Below, one piece after another: positions 33,632-42,646 of a stretch of 64,000 nucleotides of DNA. The notes beneath the pieces are model-generated. The model searched no databases, was not told the origin of the DNA, and saw nothing but the letters and a program-made list of their open reading frames with translations. Position numbers and translations under genes: made by a program. The first letter of the stretch is position 1, and every line of letters starts with the position of its first letter. The stretch is from Clostridiales bacterium (GTDB taxonomy: Bacteria > Bacillota > Clostridia > Saccharofermentanales > Saccharofermentanaceae), in assembly GCA_017529925.1 (NCBI GenBank), contig JAFXMZ010000024.1:105605-169604 (forward strand). Direction: 5' to 3'.

Positions 33632-35044
33632 TCAGACCTCCGATCTCCTGTTGTCGAGCTTGATGAAGCTCGCGCCGCGGAGACGGTTCTTCTTTGCGAC
33701 CCAGTCCTCTTTGTTGACCTGCTTGGATCTTCCTATTCCGAGTCCAAGAGCGGGAACATCATTCGTTATCGTGGAACCTGCGGCAATGTAGCTGTCCTTG
33801 CCGAGGACTACCGACGAAAGGATATTGGAGTTGCCTCCGATGAAGACATTGTCCTCGATGACGCATCCGACCTTATCCTGACCGTCGTAGTTACATGTTA
33901 CTGTTCCGCATCCGAAGTTAACATTCTTACCTACCGTCGAGTCACCGATATATGTCAGGTGTCTTGCTCTCGAATAATCATCAATGCTCGAGTTCTTTAC
34001 TTCGACATAAGCACCTATCGTGACATGATCATTTATCCTCGAGTCGGGCCTTATATGAGAGAAAGGTCCGATACGGCAGTCATTGCCGATTATGCACTGT
34101 GTCGCGACCGAATAGTCTATGACAGTTCCGTCGCCGACCTGTACACAGTCGAGCCTTGAGTTCTCTCCGATGATGCAGTCCTCTCCTATTACGGTATTAC
34201 CCATGAGAGTCGTTCCGGGAAGGATTATAGTATCCTGTCCTATCTCGACCGCGCAGTGTATCCATGTCGAGCTCTCGTCAAGGATCTGAACCCCGTTCGC
34301 CATATGCTTCCTGAGGATCCTCCTGTTCATTATCTGACATGCCTGCATGAGCTGCATCCTGTCATTGACTCCGAGCGTATCTTCAAAATCACATACTACC
34401 GATCCGACCGTATACCCGTCTCCGATGAGTATCCCGATCGTGTCCGTAAGATAGTATTCCTTCTGCGAATTCTTGGCGGAGAGCCTTCCGAGTGCAGACA
34501 GCAGGAGCGATGTCTTGAAGACATACATTGAAGAGTTTATCTCCTTTATCTTCAGTTCCTCTTCATCTGCATCCTTGTGCTCTACGATCCTCAGGACATT
34601 GCCGCTTCCGTCACGGACAAGCCTTCCGTACCCTGTGGGGTCTTCCGCTACCGCGGTGATGACTACAGCAGCCAGTTCCTCTTCTTCCGTTATCTTATCA
34701 ACGGCTTTCCTTATCGTCTCCTCGCTTACCATCGGCGAGTCGCCGGGAAGAACGATCGTATATCCGTCGCGTCCCTCGAGGAAAGGCGCCGCCTGCATGA
34801 CGGCGTGTCCTGTACCGAGCCTCTTCTCCTGGAAGATGTAAGCTACCGATTCTCCGAGTACGTTCCTTATCTCTTCCTGCTTATCTCCGACTATGTAGAC
34901 CTGCTCGCTGCAGCCGGCCTTATAGAGCGCATCCGCCACCCACTTGATGATCGGTTTGCCCGCTACCTGATGTACCACCTTGGAGTGAGCCGACTTCATC
35001 CTCGTGCTGTTGCCTGCAGCCATGACTACCGCGCATATATCCAT
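33632..35044 (-). CDS. glmU: Bifunctional UDP-GlcNAc pyrophosphorylase / GlcN-1-P acetyltransferase GlmU
   Basis: A 470-residue GlmU that makes UDP-GlcNAc for peptidoglycan. The N-terminal uridylyltransferase domain has VVMAAGNSTRMKS and VLPGDSPMVS. The C-terminal left-handed beta-helix acetyltransferase has RPDSRINDHVTIGAYVEVKN and NYDGQDK motifs. The frame is open to 35080, but AGGAGG 10 nt upstream of the ATG at 35044 fixes the start, giving the usual N-terminus. Confidence 0.95.
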   Translation of the reverse strand: MDICAVVMAAGNSTRMKSAHSKVVHQVAGKPIIKWVADALYKAGCSEQVYIVGDKQEEIRNVLGESVAYIFQEKRLGTGHAVMQAAPFLEGRDGYTIVLPGDSPMVSEETIRKAVDKITEEEELAAVVITAVAEDPTGYGRLVRDGSGNVLRIVEHKDADEEELKIKEINSSMYVFKTSLLLSALGRLSAKNSQKEYYLTDTIGILIGDGYTVGSVVCDFEDTLGVNDRMQLMQACQIMNRRILRKHMANGVQILDESSTWIHCAVEIGQDTIILPGTTLMGNTVIGEDCIIGENSRLDCVQVGDGTVIDYSVATQCIIGNDCRIGPFSHIRPDSRINDHVTIGAYVEVKNSSIDDYSRARHLTYIGDSTVGKNVNFGCGTVTCNYDGQDKVGCVIEDNVFIGGNSNILSSVVLGKDSYIAAGSTITNDVPALGLGIGRSKQVNKEDWVAKKNRLRGASFIKLDNRRSEV

Positions 35045-35195
35045 TTTGACTTTGCCTCCTGAAGACATGTTCTGTGCCAAGACCTATTATACAATATCCT
35101 AAGACAAAATGGCTCCGCTCATTATAAATAATGTGTTATGTATTTTTGACAATCGGGTGTATAATGTTCAAAACGTTTTTCGGAGGTTCCGATCG

Positions 35196-35942
35196 ATGAT
35201 CGCGATTCTATTAGCGGCAGGATATGCCACCAGACTCTACCCCCTCACAAAAGACAAGCCCAAGTCTCTCCTTCCTCTCGGCAGGAGGCTCATCATAGAT
35301 TATATAATGGATTCTGTTGACCTTATCCCCGACCTTAAGTCCGTCATACTCGTGACCAACGACAGGTTCGCATCACAGTTTGAGCAGTGGGCTTCAGGTA
35401 CGAACCGCGAGGGCAAGGCTCCCATAACGATCCTTAATGACGGCACTACCGACGACACCAATAAGAAGGGTGCGATCGGTGACATCATCTATACTATCGA
35501 GCAGATGAATATTGACGAGGATATCTGCATCCTCGCGGGCGACAACATCTTCACATATGACATCGTCAGGATGTATGACTTTTTCCGCGAGAAGAACGCA
35601 CCTACTCTCGTTGCCATCAACGTACCCGAGCTCCATCAGAGACAGAAGCTCGCCGTCGCAGTCCTCGATGACGACTGCAGGGTCCTCGACATGGAAGAGA
35701 AGCCTCAGGTTCCCAAGAGCTGCTGGGGCATCTACGCTACTTATTTCTACGGAAGGGATATCCTCCCGCTCTTCAGCGAATATATCGAAGAAGGGAACTC
35801 TCCGGATGCTCCCGGAAACTTCCCTTCATGGCTCTATAAGAGGATGCCCGTTTACGCTTTCAAGGGCGACGGGGAATGTATAGACATCGGTACTCTCGAG
35901 AATTATGAGAAGACATGCAGGGATTATGAGGAGAAAGACTGA
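35196..35942 (+). CDS. Sugar-phosphate nucleotidyltransferase (RmlA-like)
   Basis: A 248-residue NTP-transferase: ILLAAGYATRLYPLTKDKPK is the nucleotide-binding signature, with AGDNIFTYD and the C-terminal sugar-site region GDGECIDIGTLENYE. It activates a sugar-1-phosphate (glucose-1-P or mannose-1-P type) for polysaccharide synthesis; the nucleotide and sugar are not determined. GGAGG precedes the ATG at 35196. A TATAAT at 35160-35165 probably serves as the -10 box. Divergent from glmU. Confidence 0.84.
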   Translation: MIAILLAAGYATRLYPLTKDKPKSLLPLGRRLIIDYIMDSVDLIPDLKSVILVTNDRFASQFEQWASGTNREGKAPITILNDGTTDDTNKKGAIGDIIYTIEQMNIDEDICILAGDNIFTYDIVRMYDFFREKNAPTLVAINVPELHQRQKLAVAVLDDDCRVLDMEEKPQVPKSCWGIYATYFYGRDILPLFSEYIEEGNSPDAPGNFPSWLYKRMPVYAFKGDGECIDIGTLENYEKTCRDYEEKD

Positions 35943-36810
35943 CCTTTCTGCGGTGATCCTGATCGCATCGCTTTCGGCCGCGATATTCATGACCGCATCA
36001 TGCAGCGGAAAGGACGACAAAGGTCCTTCCGCTGAACTTATGTCATCGGCATCCGCAGTGACCGAAGAGACCACTCTTCCGTCCGAGACGCCGACTCCCA
36101 CTCCCTCGCCTACTCCGACATCCACCCCCACTCCTTCGCCTACGCCGACACCCGTTCCCGAATATGTCGAACCGACTATGGATGAGGTCTGGTATAACGG
36201 CTTCGTTGATGCGAGATCCGTAAGGGCGACGATCGTCGACAACCCTTCCGACATTACGGTACTCGTCAACAAATACTATGCCCTCCCGCTCGATTACGTT
36301 CCCGATGATCTTGTCACGGCACCTCATTCGTGCAACCAGCAGATCAGGCAGGAGGCATGCGAACACTGGCAGGCAATGTATGACGCGTGCAAGGAGGAAA
36401 CCGGACAGGGGCTCTATCTCGTCTCCGGATACAGGGATGCGAATCTACAGTCCTATCTTTTCTCAAGATCGACCAACCTTCGCGGCATCACTTTTTCGGT
36501 GCGCAAGAATGCCGTGCCGGGAAGATCCGAACACCAGCTCGGTCTCGCACTTGATATAACACCCGAAGGTGTATATGAGATCCTCGATGAATTTGGCGAG
36601 ACAAAGACCGGACAGTGGGTAAATGAGCACTGCCATGAATATGGTTTTGTCAGGCGTTTCCAGGAACAGTACAAATACGAGACCGGCTATGATATCGAGG
36701 CATGGCATTACAGATATCTGGGCCCCGAACTCGCGACATACCTTCATGATAATGATATGTCGCTCGAAGCATATTACGGCAAGTGCCAGGTCATGCCGGA
36801 TGACGAATGA
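35926..36810 (+). CDS. VanY-type D-alanyl-D-alanine carboxypeptidase lipoprotein
   Basis: After a lipoprotein signal (lipobox ending MTASC) comes a Thr-Pro repeat linker of about 40 residues, then a VanY/peptidase M15 domain: VSGYRDANLQSYLF, the zinc ligands in RSEHQLGLALDI, and AWHYRYLG. It trims the last D-Ala from peptidoglycan stems outside the cell. The start overlaps the end of the upstream nucleotidyltransferase gene, so the two are coupled. ATG at 35905 is the alternative start. Confidence 0.86.
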   Translation: MRRKTDLSAVILIASLSAAIFMTASCSGKDDKGPSAELMSSASAVTEETTLPSETPTPTPSPTPTSTPTPSPTPTPVPEYVEPTMDEVWYNGFVDARSVRATIVDNPSDITVLVNKYYALPLDYVPDDLVTAPHSCNQQIRQEACEHWQAMYDACKEETGQGLYLVSGYRDANLQSYLFSRSTNLRGITFSVRKNAVPGRSEHQLGLALDITPEGVYEILDEFGETKTGQWVNEHCHEYGFVRRFQEQYKYETGYDIEAWHYRYLGPELATYLHDNDMSLEAYYGKCQVMPDDE

Positions 36811-36817
36811 CCCCGGG

Positions 36818-37474
36818 TCAGATCACCTTATTGTAAGACAGGATAAGCAGTACGCATGTGATGATCATCATCGCGAAAAGGATATAGTACCCGACCATGG
36901 GTCTCGTACCCTTATTTGATGATGTCTTCTTCTCAACGAGACCTGCTTTTCGAAGTGCCGTTACAACGGGCTTATAAAGGAAGAATGTGATACCCGCATT
37001 AAGGCCGGATTTGATCAGGTTGAAAGGAAGGAACGTGCCCAGGAGCATGCCCGCAACGACTTCCCTCGGAACGTCCATATAAAGGGGTGTGATCAGATAG
37101 TTCCAGATGAGCATTACGCCGCTCATGCAAAGGCAGCCTGCGATGAGTCCGATGAGGGCGCCGAACGCTGTATGCTTTTTCTTATAGATGAATGCCGCCG
37201 GACACGCAAATGCACACGTGGATATGATATTCATTAGAAGTCCCCACAGACCGTTGTCGCTGATCGTGAACATCTCTATGAAAGAAACGATGACCGATGA
37301 GATGAGCGATACCATCGGACCCCAGATAAAACCGCCGATAGTGATGATGACATCCTTGGGATCGTACTTGAGGAATAAGACGACCGGTATCCTTCCGATA
37401 AACACGGCGATATACGCCAGCGCGCAGAGCATGGCAATGGTTGTGATCTTCTTTGTTCTTGAAATCTCAGACAT
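36818..37474 (-). CDS. ribU: Riboflavin ECF transporter substrate-binding subunit RibU
   Basis: A membrane protein of about 218 residues with five to six helices, matching ECF S-components of the RibU/ThiT kind (IAMLCALAYIAVFIGRIPVVLF, DPKDVIITIGGFIWGPM). It captures riboflavin and works with a shared EcfAAT energising module encoded elsewhere. The assignment to riboflavin rests on the FMN riboswitch in its leader. The ATG at 37474 has AAGGAG 9 nt upstream; the longer frame runs into the aptamer. Confidence 0.9.
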   Translation of the reverse strand: MSEISRTKKITTIAMLCALAYIAVFIGRIPVVLFLKYDPKDVIITIGGFIWGPMVSLISSVIVSFIEMFTISDNGLWGLLMNIISTCAFACPAAFIYKKKHTAFGALIGLIAGCLCMSGVMLIWNYLITPLYMDVPREVVAGMLLGTFLPFNLIKSGLNAGITFFLYKPVVTALRKAGLVEKKTSSNKGTRPMVGYYILFAMMIITCVLLILSYNKVI

Positions 37475-37480
37475 AAAAAA

Positions 37481-37628
37481 CGACTCCTTCCGTCCGGACT
37501 TTAACCGTCGGTCACGGGATCTCACCGTGTCAGTCCCGCCTTAAGATTTGACGGGAGTCGCGGACTCGCTCCGGAGCTTTGCCCCGGGTATCACCGCCGG
37601 TGGGGAATTACACCCCGCCTTGGATTCG
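37481..37628 (-). promoter_or_regulatory. FMN riboswitch (RFN element), translational type
   Basis: The minus strand carries the RFN core: GGCGGGGTGTAATTCCCC, ACCGGCGGTGATACCC, GAGTCCGCGACTCCCG, GACACGGTGAGATCCCGTG, ACCGACGGTTAAAGTCCGGA. P1 is formed by CGAATCC (37628-37622) and GGAGTCG (37487-37481), 6 of 7 paired. The GGAG in the 3' arm is part of the ribU ribosome site, so FMN binding should hide it directly. There is no T-tract or room for a terminator before the ATG. Confidence 0.93.
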
Positions 37629-37634
37629 TGTGGC

Positions 37635-37664
37635 ATTGTACCATAACAGATGCCCCGTTGACAA
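37635..37664 (-). promoter_or_regulatory. Promoter of the ribU transcript
   Basis: Minus strand TTGTCA (37664-37659), 18-bp spacer, and extended -10 TGgTACAAT (TACAAT at 37640-37635). The predicted start near 37628 is the first base of riboswitch P1. Confidence 0.7.
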
Positions 37665-37691
37665 CAGTCCCGGGGCATCGGTCATTCTTTC

Positions 37692-39794
37692 TTATCCTTC
37701 CTTCACCAGCCACTCGTCCGGCGGGAAGAGATATGCATAATACTTCTCAGAGATCACACCTCTGCAGAAAGTTATCTTATCCTTGACTATCCCTCTTACA
37801 GTCTCAACATAACCTTCGGGTATCTCGATGTCATCGGATACCGGGATGAACTCTCCCCTCGAACTGATATATGTTCCGAGATCGGTCTTCCAGTCGTAGT
37901 TCAGGTTGAACATCAGCGGCATCGCATCCGACAGGACATCTCTTCCCGGCAGGAGTCTCGAATCCCATTCCACTCCGAAAAGGTTCAGTAGCGTCGGAAG
38001 TATGTCGATACTCGATGACGGCGAATCGATGATTATCGGATCCTCCTCTTCGAGGCATCCGCTCCATATGATCGCCCTGTTGTGGTCGCGCTCGACCATG
38101 TTTGTAACTTCATATCCGTAGAGTTCCGACAGATAGGGCATGTGTCCGGGGCCAGCATCCTTGTCGAGGCCGTAAGGATAATGGTCGGCCACGATGACAA
38201 TGACCGTATCGTTCAGCAGATCCCTCTTTTCGAGTTCGGACAGGAGGAATGCCATCGAGTCCTCAAGCTCTATGTTCGCAGCTTTATATGCCCTTACTCT
38301 CTCCGACGACGTCTCAGCCATGTACTCTGTCTCGTCCCAGTGCTTCCTCGACATCGCGTTTGCTTTCCTGCTGTAGTTGCTGTGCCCCGATACCGTCATG
38401 TAATAGATATTGAACGGACTGTGATCTATATACATCGGCACTGTCGCCTCGAACATCTCTACGTCACTCTCCGGCCATACGGGTTCGACATAAGATTCGA
38501 GGCCGTTGCCCCAGCCGATGAATCCCTCTGAATAGCCGAGCCTGTTGTGTGTCTTGTCGCGGGAATAGTATGTATAATCATTATTGTGGAAAGCCATTCC
38601 GTAGTAGCCTTCCGCGTTGAGCCTCTGACCCATCGTCAGATACGTATTGTCGTTCGATGTCATCTTCGGGACGGAAGATCCTCCAGCCGTCGGCAGCAGT
38701 CCGAATATGTGCGAGAACTCTCCTCCTGTCGTGCCTGCCGTGGCAGGAACGTAGAAATCATTGAAGTTGATGCCCTTTGTCGCCATCCTGTAGAGAGTCG
38801 GTGTCAGCTCGGGATCTATCGCTTCCGCAGTAAACGCCTCCGCCGTGATCATGATCAGGTTCTTCCCCTTGAACATTCCCGTGTACTTATTCGTCATGGA
38901 AGGCATAAGCCCGGCTACATATTCGTTCAGCGACTTTATCTTGCCGGAGCTGTTTTCGGCAAGGTAATTAAAATCGATATCCATAGTCTGGGGCACGGGT
39001 ACGGGCGTGGGCGAAGGCGTCGGAGTCGGCGTCGCATCGGGCTTGGGCGGCACGGTCGGAGCGGGTGTCGCCGTAGGTGCCGGCGTAGCCGTCGGGAGTA
39101 CAAGATCCGGGGACGCAGTACTGCCGCTGAATTCGATCTCCTCATCAGCACCGTTCCTGATAATGTCGAGCCTGATCCCCTCCGACAGGCCGAATCTCTC
39201 GACCGCTTTCTGGAATGAATACTCTGCCTTGTATGCAACCCTGTCGACAGGATCCGAATCAACAAGGACCTGTCCGCCGAGAAATGCAAGCGGTATGAGC
39301 ACCGCCTGGAGCACCGGTATCGTGACCGATATGTCCTTACCCGCCTTCTTTATCACGGTCAGTACGACCGAGATGATGAAAGGTGTCAGGAACAGCGTAA
39401 TGTATAAGATGCCCCTTCCGCTCGTTACGAGTTCCTTGATGTCCTGCTGAAAACCGCCCATGGCATCTGTTCCGCCGTTAAAAACGGTGTTGAGATCGTA
39501 GAGCGTCTTGAACTGCATATTGATAAAGAATTCCACTCCGTACGGGATCATCAGCAGAAGGAGAATGACCGACTGGATGATGCCCCTGAGCCTTCCCCTG
39601 AAGAAATAAAGAAGGATGCATACCGGAGCTCCGTATACTATCGCCGACATCACGGAATGGGGAAAAGCAGTCGTATAGATCTTCCCGAATACTCCCCTCG
39701 TAAAGAGCATCTCATACCAGAGTATCGCTGCTATGGGAAAGAACGGGAGCAGTGTATTTGAAATTGTATGCGTCTTGGTCTTAACGATCTGCAT
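37692..39794 (-). CDS. LTA-synthase-family membrane sulfatase
   Basis: A 700-residue protein. Four or five N-terminal helices (about 1-190) are followed by an extracellular linker with Pro/Thr repeats (about 230-270) and an alkaline-phosphatase-fold domain. It has NLIMITAEAFT, the likely nucleophile Thr in ATAGTTGGEF, GMAFHNNDYTYYSR, and the metal ligands in VIVADHYPYGL. LtaS-type enzymes transfer glycerol-phosphate from phosphatidylglycerol to build lipoteichoic acid; related phosphoglycerol transferases decorate other polymers, so the exact acceptor is open. The start overlaps the esterase gene's last codons. Confidence 0.82.
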   Translation of the reverse strand: MQIVKTKTHTISNTLLPFFPIAAILWYEMLFTRGVFGKIYTTAFPHSVMSAIVYGAPVCILLYFFRGRLRGIIQSVILLLLMIPYGVEFFINMQFKTLYDLNTVFNGGTDAMGGFQQDIKELVTSGRGILYITLFLTPFIISVVLTVIKKAGKDISVTIPVLQAVLIPLAFLGGQVLVDSDPVDRVAYKAEYSFQKAVERFGLSEGIRLDIIRNGADEEIEFSGSTASPDLVLPTATPAPTATPAPTVPPKPDATPTPTPSPTPVPVPQTMDIDFNYLAENSSGKIKSLNEYVAGLMPSMTNKYTGMFKGKNLIMITAEAFTAEAIDPELTPTLYRMATKGINFNDFYVPATAGTTGGEFSHIFGLLPTAGGSSVPKMTSNDNTYLTMGQRLNAEGYYGMAFHNNDYTYYSRDKTHNRLGYSEGFIGWGNGLESYVEPVWPESDVEMFEATVPMYIDHSPFNIYYMTVSGHSNYSRKANAMSRKHWDETEYMAETSSERVRAYKAANIELEDSMAFLLSELEKRDLLNDTVIVIVADHYPYGLDKDAGPGHMPYLSELYGYEVTNMVERDHNRAIIWSGCLEEEDPIIIDSPSSSIDILPTLLNLFGVEWDSRLLPGRDVLSDAMPLMFNLNYDWKTDLGTYISSRGEFIPVSDDIEIPEGYVETVRGIVKDKITFCRGVISEKYYAYLFPPDEWLVKEG

Positions 39795-40626
39795 TTTCGA
39801 TGATCCCCTTTATCACTTCGACGGATTCATCCCATGTCGGATCGAAGATGGCATAGACATGCTTCATCTCGCGGCTGTCATTCGATACAGCTTCGTAGAA
39901 ACGGGCATCATCTCCCTTGGCGATGAGCGTCTCATAAAGATCCCTGTTATCCTGCTTCAGGAAGTCCATATCGCCCGTCGAGATATATGTCTTCGGAACG
40001 TCGAACCTCCCGGCAGCCTCCTTAAGATCATAAAGGAAATCCGGGATGATCTCGTCCTCGCTCATCGTAAAGAGCTCCCTCGGGAATTCGTGATCGGCGA
40101 GCGTGAACACTCCGCATATCGGCGATACGGATACGGCCTCCGGAAGGTCCGTTTCCGTAAATCTCAGGATGTTTCTCATCTCCCTGTTTCTGATGAGCAT
40201 CGAAACTGCAAAAGACAGATATCCGCCCGCTGAATCTCCGGTCAGGTGGATCTTTTCGATGCCGTATTCATCCTTTATCCTCACGATCCCGTCGAGGAGT
40301 TCCCTGAGCTGATCCTTTATCCCCACCGAGGGCATGAGCGTGTATTCAAGGCTGAAGACCCTGCGGCCGGACGCTTTCGCCAGGTGCATGCCGAAACGCC
40401 TGTCGATCCTCGCTGATCCATAGACGAACCCGCCTCCGTGGATGAGAACGAATGCCTCTTTGTTATCCGCAAATCCTTCCGGAGTATATATCTCCTTATC
40501 GTCTGCACAATCGACCGTTACGCCCTCGGGAAATGTCTCCGCAGCAAGTCTCGGAGCATCATTCTCCTCGCATTTCATCTTATATTCTGCGGCGTATTCA
40601 ACGATCTTCTGTCTCTTATGGCTCAT
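39781..40626 (-). CDS. Alpha/beta hydrolase (hormone-sensitive-lipase type esterase)
   Basis: A 281-residue cytoplasmic hydrolase with the oxyanion-hole motif HGGGFVYGS, the nucleophile Ser in TGDSAGGYLS, and Asp and His candidates near the C-terminus (STGDMDFLK, EMKHVYA). It removes acyl or acetyl groups from small esters; the substrate is unknown. It is cotranscribed with the LTA-synthase-like gene (14 bp overlap). Confidence 0.82.
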   Translation of the reverse strand: MSHKRQKIVEYAAEYKMKCEENDAPRLAAETFPEGVTVDCADDKEIYTPEGFADNKEAFVLIHGGGFVYGSARIDRRFGMHLAKASGRRVFSLEYTLMPSVGIKDQLRELLDGIVRIKDEYGIEKIHLTGDSAGGYLSFAVSMLIRNREMRNILRFTETDLPEAVSVSPICGVFTLADHEFPRELFTMSEDEIIPDFLYDLKEAAGRFDVPKTYISTGDMDFLKQDNRDLYETLIAKGDDARFYEAVSNDSREMKHVYAIFDPTWDESVEVIKGIIENADR

Positions 40627-40696
40627 AAGTCCCTCCCGTCAGGGTATCCCCCGAGGAAGATTATATATATAACTTTTTTCTTATTCAACGAGCGCA

Positions 40697-41506
40697 TCAC
40701 CTGAACTGTTCATCTATCAACCGGTCTATGACTCTGGTATCAAGAGGCACGGCTGATGTTTCATACGTGACAAAAAGCCTGTCTCCCTGAATTATCCCCG
40801 CATTCGCATATTTGTTCATTCTCTTCACCATATCCTCTGCGTATGTGGGATCATCCATCTTTCCGCAATGCTCAAGATAGAGTTCCTTCCTGTCGCTCAT
40901 CCTCAGGATCGTAAAGTCGGGATGGAGCGTTTCCCTTCCTATCTTCAGAGGGCATTCATATCTGTACGGTATACCCTTGGCACAAAGCCTTTCCGCAATT
41001 ATCTGCTCTGATTTGGATCTGACTCTCTCCCCCTTGATCGTCTCGAAAAAGGGAACTCCCTCGCCTATGGATTTTCCTTTATACGGCATCTTCTGCCACT
41101 GATCAGAATACTGATCATCCGGAAGTACTATCGGATGCGCGATCTTCTGCCTCTCCTTATTCATGTGCTCATATATTTCCTCCGCTGTAACATCGGGATA
41201 GGCTGCGAGTGCTCTCGCCAGAACATCTCTCTCGCACGTGCAGGCACGGAGGACCTTTTCGAGATAACTCTTCTGCACGAGATCGTTTATGAGATCCCCG
41301 TCTTCACTGCCTAGGAGCCTCTCCGCACCGCTGTCTCTTCCATCTGTATACTCGCCATCTGCAAGATAGAAGTAGACTTTATTCCTGACATTCCTGACCC
41401 TGATCCTCCCGCGTGGAAAACCGTTCAGTTTTTTCTCCAAACGGACTGATAGCTCTGTCATCATGTCGCATCTTTTTTTCATCTGTTCCCTGAATGCTGT
41501 TTCCAT
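40697..41506 (-). CDS. Uncharacterised protein with PD-(D/E)XK nuclease-like core
   Basis: 269 residues, no signal peptide or membrane helix. The region 165-235 reads RVRSKSEQIIAERL, then PYRYECPL, HPDFTIL and KELYLEHCG. These match the spacing of a PD-(D/E)XK fold (Glu, PDF, E-x-H in place of E-x-K) of a TnsA or very-short-patch-like type. Residues 1-160 are charged and unassigned. Whether it cuts DNA is unknown; the Lys-to-His change makes activity uncertain. Confidence 0.55.
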   Translation of the reverse strand: METAFREQMKKRCDMMTELSVRLEKKLNGFPRGRIRVRNVRNKVYFYLADGEYTDGRDSGAERLLGSEDGDLINDLVQKSYLEKVLRACTCERDVLARALAAYPDVTAEEIYEHMNKERQKIAHPIVLPDDQYSDQWQKMPYKGKSIGEGVPFFETIKGERVRSKSEQIIAERLCAKGIPYRYECPLKIGRETLHPDFTILRMSDRKELYLEHCGKMDDPTYAEDMVKRMNKYANAGIIQGDRLFVTYETSAVPLDTRVIDRLIDEQFR

Positions 41507-41547
41507 GCCATATACCCCTCCGTTTTTGTAATGACCATTATTATAAA

Positions 41548-41755
41548 ACGGATCCTTCAGACGCGGTATCCGTTTTTTGCTTTTTTCAGGATTTCGGATA
41601 ACATTTAGCCCGATTTGTTATCCGTTTTTTTCTATTTCAGAATTTCAGATAACAATTCACCCAATTTGTTATCTGTTTTTTTCTATTTCAGGATTTCAGA
41701 TAACAATTCGCCTGATTTGGTATCCGTTTTTCTGTTTTTTGCTATTTTCGGATAC
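41548..41755 (+). repeat. Tandem array of hairpin plus T-tract units
   Basis: No gene is seen in 41507-41921. It holds at least four tandem units, each an inverted repeat followed by a T-run on the plus strand: ACGGATCC/GGTATCCGT (41548-41572, T6); CGGATAACA/TGTTATCCG (41595-41624, T7); CAGATAACA/TGTTATCTG (41646-41675, T7); an imperfect unit 41697-41726; and a last half-site CGGATAC at 41749-41755. Spacers are also repeated (period about 51 bp). The G-to-A change in one arm of unit 3 is matched by C-to-T in the other. It lies between divergent genes, so it does not terminate a neighbouring gene. Confidence 0.75.
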
Positions 41756-41921
41756 GCGTCATCCACCCTGAAGCCGGGTCTAACCGGATGCAAATTATAT
41801 TCACACCTCGAAAAGGACCTGATCTGTCGTATAATAACCGTGTCGCAGGGAAACGGGCGCGGTCCCGGACCCGTGCCGTATCCGGCTGCGATGATCATTA
41901 AAAACAGTAAAGGAATATTCG

Positions 41922-42590
41922 ATGAGATATAACGCTTTTATCTTTGATCTTGACGGAACGCTCCTCGACTCTATGGACCTGTGGTATAAGGTCGACCGCG
42001 ACTTCCTGGCCAAGCGCGGATTCGAGCCTGATGAGGAGTATACCGATTTCGTTAAGAGCACATCGATCGAAGACGGCGCGCTCTATACTAAGACGCGCTT
42101 CGATCTGCCCGAATCATGCGATGAGATAATCAGTGAATGGAATGATGCTGTCTTTCATGGATATGCCTGCGAAGTGGAGCTCAAGAGCGGGGCCGCACGT
42201 TTCCTGAAAGAGATAAAGGCAAGGGGCGGAAAGATCGCATGTGCCACTGCCCTTATGAAAAAGAATGCCCTGGCGGCGCTTCAAAGATGCGGCGTGGCGG
42301 AGCTTTTCGATGTGTTCGTGACGCTCGAGGATATGGAAAAGGGTGTTGATAAGACAACGCCGGATATCTTTGAGGAAGCAGCGGCGAGGCTTGGTACGGC
42401 GCCCGCGGATACGGTCGTTTTCGAGGATGTTAAGGCAGCTGTGCAAGGCGCTTCAAAAGGCGGATTCGTAACATGTGCTTTCTACGATGACGTCGGTTCG
42501 GGAGGCGCAGGCGGATGGAAGGAAATGAAGGCGTGTGCCGACTTCTCCGCCAAGACCTGGGACGATGCTTTTTTATTATTTGTATGTTAA
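41922..42590 (+). CDS. HAD-superfamily phosphatase (beta-phosphoglucomutase-like)
   Basis: A 222-residue HAD hydrolase: FIFDLDGTLLDSMDLW (nucleophile and acid Asp), CATALMKKNALAAL (motif II region), Lys in KTTPDIF, and VVFEDVKAAVQGA (motif III). It belongs to the subfamily of beta-phosphoglucomutase and sugar-phosphatases. Beta-phosphoglucomutase would fit a cell using disaccharide phosphorylases, but a simple phosphatase is equally possible. It follows the tandem hairpin array; TATAAT at 41830-41835 may be its -10 box. Confidence 0.8.
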   Translation: MRYNAFIFDLDGTLLDSMDLWYKVDRDFLAKRGFEPDEEYTDFVKSTSIEDGALYTKTRFDLPESCDEIISEWNDAVFHGYACEVELKSGAARFLKEIKARGGKIACATALMKKNALAALQRCGVAELFDVFVTLEDMEKGVDKTTPDIFEEAAARLGTAPADTVVFEDVKAAVQGASKGGFVTCAFYDDVGSGGAGGWKEMKACADFSAKTWDDAFLLFVC

Positions 42591-42646
42591 TAGCATTTTA
42601 AATACCTATTCACATTTTCTCAAAGATTCCATGTGATAATGTGAGC

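Noticed and set aside
35146..35165. TTGACA followed by TATAAT as a promoter pair
   Set aside because: The two boxes are only 8 bp apart, so they cannot work together. TATAAT may still act as a -10 box alone.
35926..36180. Thr-Pro repeat coding tract as a mobile or satellite repeat
   Set aside because: It encodes a normal extracellular Pro/Thr linker; similar linkers occur in the LTA-synthase-like and GH5 proteins.
37649..37679. GATGCCCC/GGGGCATC hairpin as terminator of the LTA-synthase-like gene
   Set aside because: That gene reads leftward and ends at 37692, so the hairpin is correctly placed downstream, but the following minus-strand sequence lacks a T-tract and overlaps the ribU promoter.
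41595..41755. CRISPR array
   Set aside because: The repeats are spaced regularly, but the spacers are themselves repeated and T-rich, and each repeat is followed by a T-run. This fits tandem terminator-like hairpins.
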